DNA from: an uncultured Pseudomonadota bacterium
GTDB taxonomy: Bacteria > Pseudomonadota > Gammaproteobacteria > Burkholderiales > Rhodocyclaceae
NCBI GenBank assembly: GCA_903939665.1
Contig: CAJAHZ010000238.1
Span: 1-7,430, forward strand
Direction of reading: 5' to 3'
DNA: 7,430 bases
A program made the position numbers and the translations under genes. Position 1 is the stretch's first letter; each line of letters opens with the position of its first letter. A model generated the notes under the pieces. It searched no databases. It was not told where the DNA came from and saw nothing but the letters and a program-made list of their open reading frames with translations. Of this stretch, positions 1 to 5,162 are shown piece by piece.

Positions 1-277
1 AGACACGGATGCCCATGTCGTTGAAGGTGCTGATGATGCTTTCGATCTGCTCGGCGTCGACGACGTCGTCCGGCAGGTGGTCGTTGATTTCGGCGTAGGT
101 CAGGAAACCGCGTTCCTTGCCCAGCTTGATCAATACTTTGAGCCGCGTCTTGCGCGTTTCGTCGTCGACCGGCGAAACTGTGCCGCCTGCTGCTGCCAGT
201 AAGTCGGCCGTAGCTTTGGCTTTGGCCAATTTGGACTTGCTCTCTTTAACGGCAGTAACTGCCTTTTCCCTTGCCAT
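1..277 (-). CDS. rpoD: RNA polymerase primary sigma factor sigma-70 (RpoD), N-terminal part, runs off the left edge
   Basis: This is the housekeeping sigma factor that directs RNA polymerase to -10/-35 promoters. Only the first 92 codons are in the window. After a Lys/Ala-rich start (MAREKAVTAVKES) comes a region 1.1-like segment, roughly residues 38-92, with KVLIKLGKERGFLTYAEIND, then LPDD and an IESIISTFNDMGI stretch, as in proteobacterial RpoD. Region 1.1 keeps free sigma from binding DNA. The DNA-binding regions 2-4 lie outside the window. I chose the ATG at 277 because GGGAA lies about 7 nt upstream. An in-frame ATG at 283 would add Met-Val but leaves only about 3 nt to that ribosome site. 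The gene follows dnaG by 52 bp, the last position in the rpsU-dnaG-rpoD operon, and that gap holds a candidate promoter of its own. The identification rests on sequence and synteny together. Confidence 0.93.
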   Translation of the reverse strand, partial: MAREKAVTAVKESKSKLAKAKATADLLAAAGGTVSPVDDETRKTRLKVLIKLGKERGFLTYAEINDHLPDDVVDAEQIESIISTFNDMGIRV

Positions 278-316
278 GACCATTTCCCGGTGAGCGTTAG
301 ACTGGAAAAACCCGAA

Positions 317-325
317 ATTATATCA
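317..325 (-). promoter_or_regulatory. Candidate internal rpoD promoter, extended -10 (TGATATAAT)
   Basis: Read on the minus strand, the dnaG-rpoD gap contains TGATATAAT, a perfect TATAAT (317-322) preceded by TGn, which is the extended -10 consensus of sigma-70. No good -35 is present at 17 bp spacing (CGGGAA), which is tolerated by extended -10 promoters. Transcription would start near position 310, giving a leader of about 33 nt before the rpoD ATG. E. coli rpoD is also served by internal promoters, although those lie inside dnaG. The assignment is inferred from the motif alone. Confidence 0.55.
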
Positions 326-329
326 CAAC

Positions 330-2066
330 TTAGCTCGCTTTCCCGCGGGTGCCAAGCACCTGCAGGTACTGCTGCTTTTCTTCACTCGATAGCCCGGCCA
401 CGCCGAGCTTCTGAATTTTTTCCTGGAGGATGGCGAAGGCCCGTTTGTGGTCGCTCTCTGCGAGACGCTCGATGGCGCCGTCAAACTCGGCGTCAATATC
501 CTCGTCAGCAAAAGGTTGTTGCATCAGGTCTGCTGCGGCTTCGCGGAAAATCGCCTCGTCTTCGTTGCCGCGCAGGCGTTCGAGCAACGTGGCGTAGGCG
601 GGCGGCGGATCGCCTGCAGCCAGAATTGTCGCGCATAGATGTCGGACAGCGCGCGCTTCTGCCGTGTTCTTTGGCAGGGATTCAAGCGGCAAACGCTGCG
701 CCAGCTCCGGCTTTTGCAGTACCAGACGCAGCAGGGGGCGTAGTAGCGACGGTGCCTGCCGGGGCGCGCGGGCGGGGGCCGGTCGTGCGATTGGCCGCAG
801 ATCGCAAAGGCGCTCGACTTCCGCCTGCGAAAAACCGCTGGCTTCGGCCAGGCGTTTTACCAGTTGCAGGCGTAGCAGGGGCGTCTGCAGACGGCCAAGC
901 AGTGGCTTCGCCTCGGCCACCAGTTTGGCTTTGCCCTCCGCGCTGGTCAGGTCGCAATGCGTGGCCAGTTCGCGCAGCAGGAAGTCGGAGAGCGGTGTTG
1001 CCTGAGTGATCATTCGTTCGAAAGCTTCGGTTCCCTGGCTGCGCACGAAGCTGTCCGGATCTTCTCCATCGGGCAAGAATACGAAACCGATGCTCTTTTG
1101 TTCGGGTAGCGCCTCAAGGCTGTTTTCCAAAGCGCGCCACGCCGCCTTGCGCCCGGCGTTGTCGCCGTCGAAGCAGTAGACGATGCGGTCGACCTGCCGC
1201 AGAAGTTTTTGAACATGCGTTGCCGTCGTCGCCGTGCCAAGCGTGGCCACCGCATTGCCAACGCCGTGCTGGGCCAGTGCCACTACGTCCATATAACCTT
1301 CGACAACGATCGCCGTATCCTTTTCGCGCAGTGCCGCGCGCGCTTGGGGCAGGCCAAAAACCTCACGCCCTTTTTCAAAAAGAGGCGTCTCGGGGGAGTT
1401 CAGGTATTTCGGCTCGCCTTCACCCATCACCCGTCCGCCAAAGGCGATCACTTCGCCCTTCTGGTTCATGATCGGGAACATCACCCGGTCGCGGAAGCGG
1501 TCGTAAAGCCGGCCTTGCTCGTTTTTAATGACCAGCCCGGCAACCTGAAGTTCTGCGATGGTGTAGTCATTGAAAGCGGCGCCCAGATTTTGCCAGCCAT
1601 CCGGCGCGTAGCCGATGCCGAATTTCTGGGCGATTTCGCCGCTGACGCCGCGCCCCTTAAGGTAGGCGATGGCTTTTTCGGAATTTTTTAGTTGCTCGTA
1701 GTAGTACTTTGCGGCGCGCGCCATCACTTCAGTCAGTGCGGTGACCTTCGGGCCGTCATGCGCTCGCCGGCCTTCATCTTCCGGTACTTGCAGGCCGACG
1801 CGACCCGAGAGTTCCTTGATGGCGTCGATAAAGCCAAGTCCCGAGTATTCCATGAGAAAACTGATCGCCGATCCGTGCGCCCCGCAGCCAAAGCAGTGAT
1901 AGAACTGCTTGGTCGGACTGACGGTGAACGATGGCGATTTTTCGCTGTGAAAAGGGCAGCAGGCGGCAAAGTTGGCACCCGCCTTTTTGAGCGGCACGTA
2001 GCCGTCGATCAGGTCGACCACGTCGACGCGATGTAGCAGTTCCTGAATGTAGGATTCGGGGATCAC
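330..2066 (-). CDS. dnaG: DNA primase DnaG
   Basis: DnaG makes the short RNA primers for Okazaki fragments and leading-strand starts, working with the DnaB helicase at the fork. The 578-residue product has the usual three parts. The N-terminal zinc-binding domain has C37, H40, C58 and C61 (CCPFH, HCFGCG). The central RNA polymerase/TOPRIM domain has EGYMD (E256), DGD (D300, D302) and DGEDPD (D336, D338), matching the catalytic and metal-binding acidic residues of E. coli DnaG. The C-terminal part, about 430-578, is more variable and helix-rich, as expected for the DnaB-binding domain. The start codon is GTG at 2066; residues 2 onward (IPESYIQELL) align with the start of other DnaG proteins. 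No convincing Shine-Dalgarno precedes it, and yqeY ends only 20 bp upstream, so translation may depend on ribosomes arriving from yqeY. The length is typical of the family and all key residues are present. Confidence 0.97.
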   Translation of the reverse strand: MIPESYIQELLHRVDVVDLIDGYVPLKKAGANFAACCPFHSEKSPSFTVSPTKQFYHCFGCGAHGSAISFLMEYSGLGFIDAIKELSGRVGLQVPEDEGRRAHDGPKVTALTEVMARAAKYYYEQLKNSEKAIAYLKGRGVSGEIAQKFGIGYAPDGWQNLGAAFNDYTIAELQVAGLVIKNEQGRLYDRFRDRVMFPIMNQKGEVIAFGGRVMGEGEPKYLNSPETPLFEKGREVFGLPQARAALREKDTAIVVEGYMDVVALAQHGVGNAVATLGTATTATHVQKLLRQVDRIVYCFDGDNAGRKAAWRALENSLEALPEQKSIGFVFLPDGEDPDSFVRSQGTEAFERMITQATPLSDFLLRELATHCDLTSAEGKAKLVAEAKPLLGRLQTPLLRLQLVKRLAEASGFSQAEVERLCDLRPIARPAPARAPRQAPSLLRPLLRLVLQKPELAQRLPLESLPKNTAEARAVRHLCATILAAGDPPPAYATLLERLRGNEDEAIFREAAADLMQQPFADEDIDAEFDGAIERLAESDHKRAFAILQEKIQKLGVAGLSSEEKQQYLQVLGTRGKAS

Positions 2067-2086
2067 TTGGGCGGCGGCGTGCCGGC

Positions 2087-2536
2087 TCAGCCGCCAGCCA
2101 GCCGGGCTTTGACCAGCTTTGAAACTTCAGTCATGTCGGCGCGACCGGCAAGCTTGGGTTTCAGTAGGCCCATGACCTTGCCCATGTCGCCGGGGCCTGC
2201 AGCGCTTGTCGCGGCGATGGCGGCGGCGACTTCTGCCGCAATTTCGTCGGCCGACAGTCCGACCGGCATATAGGTGGTGAGCAATTCCGCTTCGTATTTT
2301 TCGGCATCGGCGAGATCGTTGCGACCGGCAGCCTCGTATTGCGTAATCGAGTCGCGGCGCTGCTTGAGCATCTTGTCGATTACCGCGACGATGGCGGCGT
2401 CGTCAAGAACAATGCGTTCGTCGACTTCCTTTTGTTTGATTGCGGCAAGCAGAAGGCGGATGGCGTCGCGCTTGCGCGTTTCGCCGGCGCGCATGGCGGC
2501 CTTTATCTCTTCGTTGATGCGCTCTCTCAGGGTCAT
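2087..2536 (-). CDS. GatB/YqeY domain-containing protein
   Basis: This is a 149-residue protein of the YqeY family, which resembles the C-terminal tRNA-binding tail domain of the GatB subunit of tRNA-dependent amidotransferases. It has no amidotransferase catalytic part, and the family's precise job is unsettled. Recognisable family segments are the N-terminal helix MTLRERINEEIKAAMRAGE, KQRRDSITQYEAAGR near the middle, YMPVGLSADEI, and a C-terminal DMGKVMGLLKPKLAGRAD block. The length is normal for stand-alone YqeY. The ATG at 2536 is chosen because GAGGAG lies 7 nt upstream (complement of 2544-2549), the best ribosome site in this operon; the frame stays open to 2569 but has no support there. 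The gene sits between rpsU and dnaG, a position seen in many beta- and gammaproteobacteria but absent from the E. coli operon. The GatB-like fold hints at a tRNA-linked role, but this is inference. Confidence 0.9.
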   Translation of the reverse strand: MTLRERINEEIKAAMRAGETRKRDAIRLLLAAIKQKEVDERIVLDDAAIVAVIDKMLKQRRDSITQYEAAGRNDLADAEKYEAELLTTYMPVGLSADEIAAEVAAAIAATSAAGPGDMGKVMGLLKPKLAGRADMTEVSKLVKARLAGG

Positions 2537-2568
2537 CGCGAGGCTCCTCAGTGAATTCTGGCGGGTCA

Positions 2569-2584
2569 AGCACCCGAAGGTGCT
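2569..2584 (-). other. UUCG-tetraloop hairpin between the rpsU attenuator and yqeY
   Basis: In the minus-strand transcript, AGCACC-UUCG-GGUGCU forms a perfect 6-bp stem closed by the exceptionally stable C(UUCG)G tetraloop. It lies about 25 nt downstream of the rpsU attenuator hairpin and about 33 nt before the yqeY start. It has no U-tract, so it does not look like a terminator by itself. It may act as an RNA-stability or processing element protecting the end of either part of the operon transcript; that role is inferred. Confidence 0.5.
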
Positions 2585-2600
2585 AGCTGCAAACCAATAA

Positions 2601-2634
2601 ACGCCAAAAGCCGCCCATCTTCAGACAGGCGGCT
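2601..2634 (-). terminator. T1-like intrinsic attenuator downstream of rpsU
   Basis: In the minus-strand RNA, AGCCGCCUGUC and GAUGGGCGGCU pair over 11 positions (two of them G-U) around a UGAA loop (2609-2634). The stem is followed by UUU, then GGCGUUUAUU, so the U-tract is short and interrupted. This would terminate only part of the transcripts. The position, between rpsU and the next operon gene, corresponds to terminator T1 of the E. coli rpsU-dnaG-rpoD operon, which lowers dnaG expression relative to S21. The structure is seen directly; the partial strength is inferred. Confidence 0.7.
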
Positions 2635-2657
2635 GGTCGGCAATCTGCGGTCCGGTT

Positions 2658-2870
2658 TTAGAACAGTTTCGGCGGCAGAGTCTGGCTGCGCATGCGCTTG
2701 TGATGGCGCTTGACGGCGGCGGCCAGCTTGCGCTTGCGTTCGGCGGTTGGCTTCTCGTAGAACTCACGGGCGCGCAGTTCGGTCAGCAGACCGGTTTTTT
2801 CGACGGTGCGCTTGAAACGGCGAATCGCAACTTCGAACGGCTCATTTTCCTTCAGGCGAATGGCGGGCAT
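2658..2870 (-). CDS. rpsU: 30S ribosomal protein S21
   Basis: S21 is a small basic protein of the 30S subunit platform, near the 3' end of 16S rRNA, and helps in translation initiation. The 70-residue product begins MPAIRLKENEPFEVAIRRFK and contains the family core REFYEKPTAERKRK (residues 41-54), followed by a Lys/Arg/His-rich tail that contacts rRNA. E. coli S21 has 71 residues, so the length is normal. The frame is open upstream to 2948, but the ATG at 2870 matches the family start and has AGGA 8 nt upstream. It is the first gene of the operon that continues through yqeY, dnaG and rpoD, and is divergent from tsaD. It is preceded by a strong-looking sigma-70 promoter and followed by an attenuator hairpin, which fits a need for many more copies of S21 than of primase. 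Confidence 0.97.
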   Translation of the reverse strand: MPAIRLKENEPFEVAIRRFKRTVEKTGLLTELRAREFYEKPTAERKRKLAAAVKRHHKRMRSQTLPPKLF

Positions 2871-2918
2871 TAACTCTATCCTAATTTCAAAAAACGTCAG
2901 ATTGCAGCAGAGCCGAGC

Positions 2919-2948
2919 ATTATAAACAAAGCTGGGCGAAAATTCCAA
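2919..2948 (-). promoter_or_regulatory. Sigma-70 promoter of the rpsU-yqeY-dnaG-rpoD operon
   Basis: On the minus strand, TTGGAA (complement of 2943-2948) and a perfect TATAAT (complement of 2919-2924) are 18 bp apart. Transcription would start near 2912, leaving a leader of about 42 nt before the rpsU ATG. Upstream of the -35 the strand is A-rich with repeated AACAAAG, resembling an UP element, which is common before ribosomal protein genes. The -35 matches TTGACA at 4 of 6 positions. Confidence 0.75.
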
Positions 2949-2950
2949 GT

Positions 2951-2975
2951 CTTTGTTCTTTGTTTGTGCTTTGTT
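2951..2975 (+). repeat. Three CTTTGTT direct repeats in the rpsU-tsaD divergent region
   Basis: CTTTGTT occurs at 2951-2957, 2958-2964 and 2969-2975, with start-to-start steps of 7 and 11 bp. A fourth copy in inverted orientation lies at 2925-2931, next to the rpsU -10. On the rpsU strand the three copies form the A-rich stretch just upstream of the -35. They could be an UP element contacted by the RNA polymerase alpha subunits or a binding site for a regulator; they might also be chance low-complexity sequence. Confidence 0.45.
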
Positions 2976-3001
2976 TCATCCGGCGCTCAAAACGCCTGGG
3001 G

Positions 3002-3007
3002 TAAAAT
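3002..3007 (+). promoter_or_regulatory. Candidate -10 element for leaderless tsaD (TAAAAT)
   Basis: TAAAAT preceded by GGGG ends 7 nt before the tsaD ATG at 3015, so a transcript starting at the usual distance would begin on or next to the A of the start codon. The -35 region (about 2978-2984) does not match the consensus. There is also no properly spaced Shine-Dalgarno before the ATG, which agrees with a leaderless mRNA. This is motif-based inference. Confidence 0.45.
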
Positions 3008-3014
3008 GCCGCCC

Positions 3015-4052
3015 ATGCTGGTTCTCGGAATTGAATCCTCCTGCGACGAAACGGGTGTCGCACTCTACAGCACCGCCGCCGGCGGTGCGCTGCTGGCGCA
3101 CGCGCTGCATACGCAGGTGGTGATGCATCAGGCGTATGGCGGCGTGGTTCCCGAACTGGCTTCACGTGATCACATCCGACGTGCGGTGCCGTTGCTGCGC
3201 AAGGTGTTGGCTGACAGCGGGTGCTCTTTGCGAGAAATTGACGCCGTTGCTTACACGCAAGGGCCGGGTTTGGCCGGTGCCTTGCTGGTCGGCGCGGCCT
3301 TTGCCGAAGCGCTGGCGACCTCGCTGGGCGTGCCGACCGTTCCCGTGCATCACCTTGAAGGCCATCTGCTGTCGCCGCTGCTTTCGAGTCGGCCGCCTTG
3401 TTTTCCCTTTATTGCGCTGCTCGTTTCGGGTGGGCATTCCCAACTCATGCATGTGACCGGTGTCGGTCATTACGAATTGCTTGGCGAAACACTGGACGAT
3501 GCCGCTGGTGAAGCGTTTGATAAAACGGCCAAGCTGCTCGGCCTGGCTTATCCCGGGGGGCCGGCACTGGCCGCGCTGGCTGAGCATGGCCGACCAGATC
3601 GGGTGAAGCTGCCGCGTCCGATGCTGCATTCGGGCGATCTTGATTTCAGCTTCAGCGGTCTGAAGACCGCGGTGCTGACCAGAGTGCGCGAATCGATCGC
3701 TAGCGGCGGACCACTGGACGAACAGCAACGTGCCGACATTGCCCGCGGATTTCAGGATGCGATTGTCGAGGTGCTGGTCAAGAAGTCGCTGCGCGCCGTC
3801 AAGGACAGCGGCTTGAAGCAGCTGGTCGTCGCTGGGGGCGTCGGCGCCAACCGCGAGTTGCGGCGGCAACTGGATGCGCGTGCAGCGAAATCGAAGATCG
3901 CTGTGTTTTACCCCGAGCTTGAATTTTGCACCGATAACGGCGCGATGATTGCGCTGGCCGGCGCCTTGCGCTTGCAGTGCGGCGCTGCCACCAAGCCAGC
4001 CGGTGCTTTTGCCGTACGGCCGCGCTGGCCCTTGGCCGACCTTCTCGCCTGA
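3015..4052 (+). CDS. tsaD: tRNA N6-adenosine threonylcarbamoyltransferase TsaD
   Basis: TsaD (formerly Gcp/YgjD) transfers the threonylcarbamoyl group from TC-AMP to A37 of ANN-decoding tRNAs, with TsaB and TsaE as partners, giving t6A in the cytoplasm. The 345-residue protein has the ASKHA fold signatures. These are the N-terminal LGIESSCDET, the metal-binding HxxxH (H113 and H117 in VHHLEGHLL), LLVSGGHSQL (136-145), a GETLDDAAGEAFDK segment (157-170), DFSFSGLKTAV (210-220), VVAGGVGANREL (271-282) and CTDNGAMIA with metal ligand D307. The length is normal and no key residue is missing. The frame is open from 2964, but family alignment supports MLVLGIESS at 3015; an ATG at 3006 would add MPP and overlaps the candidate -10. 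The gene is divergent from rpsU, an arrangement also seen in E. coli, and its stop codon directly abuts that of plsY. The product is normally essential or nearly so. Confidence 0.97.
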   Translation: MLVLGIESSCDETGVALYSTAAGGALLAHALHTQVVMHQAYGGVVPELASRDHIRRAVPLLRKVLADSGCSLREIDAVAYTQGPGLAGALLVGAAFAEALATSLGVPTVPVHHLEGHLLSPLLSSRPPCFPFIALLVSGGHSQLMHVTGVGHYELLGETLDDAAGEAFDKTAKLLGLAYPGGPALAALAEHGRPDRVKLPRPMLHSGDLDFSFSGLKTAVLTRVRESIASGGPLDEQQRADIARGFQDAIVEVLVKKSLRAVKDSGLKQLVVAGGVGANRELRRQLDARAAKSKIAVFYPELEFCTDNGAMIALAGALRLQCGAATKPAGAFAVRPRWPLADLLA

Positions 4053-4064
4053 TCAGGCCTTTTT
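4047..4064 (+). terminator. Possible weak terminator at the tsaD/plsY junction
   Basis: The 12-bp perfect palindrome GCCTGATCAGGC (4047-4058) contains both abutting stop codons, TGA of tsaD and, on the other strand, TGA of plsY. On the plus strand it is followed by CTTTTTCTTT, so tsaD transcripts could end at a GCCT/AGGC hairpin with a GATC loop and a U-rich tail. The stem is only 4 bp, which is short for an efficient terminator. No U-tract follows on the plsY side. Confidence 0.3.
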
Positions 4065-4679
4065 CTTTGCGCCGATTTTCGGCTCCTTGCCCGCCATCAG
4101 GCGCTGCAGGTTTGGCCAGTGTTTGCCGACCAGCACCATGGCGATGATGCCCACGACGATGACCAGCCCATCGGTACCCCAGGACAGGGCAGCGTAGATC
4201 GGCGCTGCGGTCGCGGCAATCAGCGCGGCGAGCGACGAATAGCGCAGCGTAAAGGCGATGAACAGCCAGATGCCTGCCGTTACGAGACCGAGCAGCGGGT
4301 CGAGCGCGAGCAGTACGCCGGCCGCCGTGGCAACCCCTTTGCCACCTTTGAACTTGAGGAAGATCGGGTAGATGTGGCCAAAAAAGACGCCCAGTGCGAC
4401 GAAGCCGACGAGCGCCGTGCCCGGCCCGGATACGTATTCGATGCCGTACTTTTTTGCCAGATAGACCGCCAGCCAGCCCTTGCTTGCATCGCCAAGCAAG
4501 GTGACGATCGCCGCAGCCTTGTTGCCGCTGCGCAATACATTGGTCGCGCCGGGGTTTTTTGAGCCATAGCTGCGCGGGTCGGCCAGGCCAAAAAGACGGC
4601 TGGAGATGATGGCAAACGGGATGGAGCCGAGGAGGTAGGCGGCAGCCACCGCGAGCAGGATGATTAGGGCAGGGGGCAT
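4053..4679 (-). CDS. plsY: Acyl-phosphate:glycerol-3-phosphate acyltransferase PlsY
   Basis: PlsY is an inner-membrane enzyme that moves the acyl group from acyl-phosphate (made by PlsX) to the 1-position of glycerol-3-phosphate, the first step of phospholipid synthesis. The 208-residue protein is very hydrophobic, with about five membrane segments, starting with residues 4-27. The three conserved cytoplasmic motifs are present: SYGSKNPGATNVLR (37-50), GHIYPIFLKFKGGKGVAT (101-118, with the GGKG glycine/lysine cluster), and HWPNLQRLMAGKEPKI (187-202). It ends in a basic KKKA tail. The length matches the family. The ATG at 4679 has GGAAA about 5-9 nt upstream. It is convergent with tsaD, with no bases between the two stop codons, and divergent from folB across 120 bp. 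The plsY-folB divergent pair is also found in E. coli, close to tsaD and rpsU-dnaG-rpoD. Confidence 0.96.
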   Translation of the reverse strand: MPPALIILLAVAAAYLLGSIPFAIISSRLFGLADPRSYGSKNPGATNVLRSGNKAAAIVTLLGDASKGWLAVYLAKKYGIEYVSGPGTALVGFVALGVFFGHIYPIFLKFKGGKGVATAAGVLLALDPLLGLVTAGIWLFIAFTLRYSSLAALIAATAAPIYAALSWGTDGLVIVVGIIAMVLVGKHWPNLQRLMAGKEPKIGAKKKA

Positions 4680-4711
4680 GGTGTTTCCGGGTGGTCTGCG
4701 ATGCTCTGGGT

Positions 4712-4717
4712 TAGAAT
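4712..4717 (+). promoter_or_regulatory. Candidate -10 element for folB (TAGAAT)
   Basis: GGTTAGAATGC in the plsY-folB gap resembles a sigma-70 -10 (5 of 6 matches to TATAAT). The start point would be near 4724, giving a folB leader of about 75 nt. No consensus -35 lies at 16-18 bp. It is offered because the 120-bp gap must hold promoters for both genes and this is the best plus-strand hexamer seen. Confidence 0.3.
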
Positions 4718-4738
4718 GCTCGGACTGTTTTTACGCCT

Positions 4739-4754
4739 CAGGCTTGCTAGCCTG
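4739..4754. other. Hairpin in the plsY-folB divergent region
   Basis: CAGGCT-TGCT-AGCCTG is a perfect 6-bp stem with a 4-nt loop, able to form in transcripts of either strand. It sits where the leaders of the proposed divergent plsY and folB promoters would overlap. There is no adjacent T-tract on either side, so a terminator role is unlikely. It could also be an operator-like inverted repeat. The function is unknown. Confidence 0.35.
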
Positions 4755-4761
4755 CCCCGCA

Positions 4762-4767
4762 ATTTTA
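4762..4767 (-). promoter_or_regulatory. Candidate -10 element for plsY (TAAAAT)
   Basis: On the minus strand GTGTAAAATTGC contains TAAAAT (5 of 6 matches to TATAAT), about 82 bp upstream of the plsY ATG. The corresponding -35 position reads AAAGGC, a poor match. A start near 4755 would give a leader of about 75 nt that includes the CAGGCT/AGCCTG hairpin. This is motif-based only. Confidence 0.3.
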
Positions 4768-4799
4768 CACCGACTCATTAAAGAGCCTTTGCCTGCTGC

Positions 4800-5156
4800 A
4801 TGGACATCATTTTCATCGACGATCTTCGCGTCACGACACTGATCGGCATCTACCCGCGCGAAAAAGCCATGCCGCAGACGGTTGAGATCTCGCTGCAGAT
4901 CGGCTGCTCGACGGCCAGCGCCGGCGCCAGCGATGACATTCACGACACCATCGACTATGCGGTCGTGGTCGATCGTTTGCGCGCCGAACTGGGCGCGCGC
5001 CACTTCAACCTGCTCGAGAAACTCGCCGAACACGTCGCGCTGTTGCTGCTTGATGACTTTGGCGCGACCTGGGTGCGCGTATCGATTGCCAAGCTTGGCA
5101 TGATGCGCGGCGTGCGCCGCGTCGGCGTAGTGATCGAGCGCTCGGCGTCAGCCTGA
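4800..5156 (+). CDS. folB: Dihydroneopterin aldolase FolB
   Basis: FolB cleaves 7,8-dihydroneopterin to 6-hydroxymethyl-7,8-dihydropterin and glycolaldehyde in folate synthesis, acting in the cytosol as an oligomer with active sites between subunits. The 118-residue protein matches the family in length and pattern. It starts MDIIFIDDLRVTTLIGIYPRE, with the conserved glutamate at E21. It continues with IDYAVVVDRL (51-60, pterin-binding tyrosine Y53) and NLLEKLAEHVA (70-80, E73), and has the catalytic lysine at K98 in SIAKLG, followed by GVVIER near the end. The start at 4800 fits the E. coli protein start closely. The Shine-Dalgarno is poor (AGAG about 14 nt upstream). It is divergent from plsY and its stop is 6 bp from that of the convergent ybaK-type gene. 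Confidence 0.94.
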   Translation: MDIIFIDDLRVTTLIGIYPREKAMPQTVEISLQIGCSTASAGASDDIHDTIDYAVVVDRLRAELGARHFNLLEKLAEHVALLLLDDFGATWVRVSIAKLGMMRGVRRVGVVIERSASA

Positions 5157-5162
5157 TTCTTC

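Noticed and set aside
290..1009. Long plus-strand open frame opposite dnaG
   Set aside because: It lies antisense to the conserved C-terminal half of dnaG, has an Arg/Ala-rich composition typical of frames opposite GC-rich genes, and shows no recognisable family.
2871..2948. N-terminal extension of rpsU upstream of position 2870
   Set aside because: It would run through the promoter -10 and leader; the family start MPAIRLKENEPF and the ribosome site fit 2870.
2964..3014. Longer tsaD start
   Set aside because: The extra residues match nothing in TsaD and would require translation through the promoter region; the conserved protein starts at MLVLGIESS.
3162..3869. 235-codon minus-strand frame opposite tsaD
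   Set aside because: It is entirely covered by tsaD, whose motifs are intact; the composition (Gln/Arg/His-rich) is that of a shadow frame.
4739..4754. Hairpin as an intrinsic terminator for an upstream gene
   Set aside because: Both flanking genes point away from it and no T-tract is adjacent on either strand.
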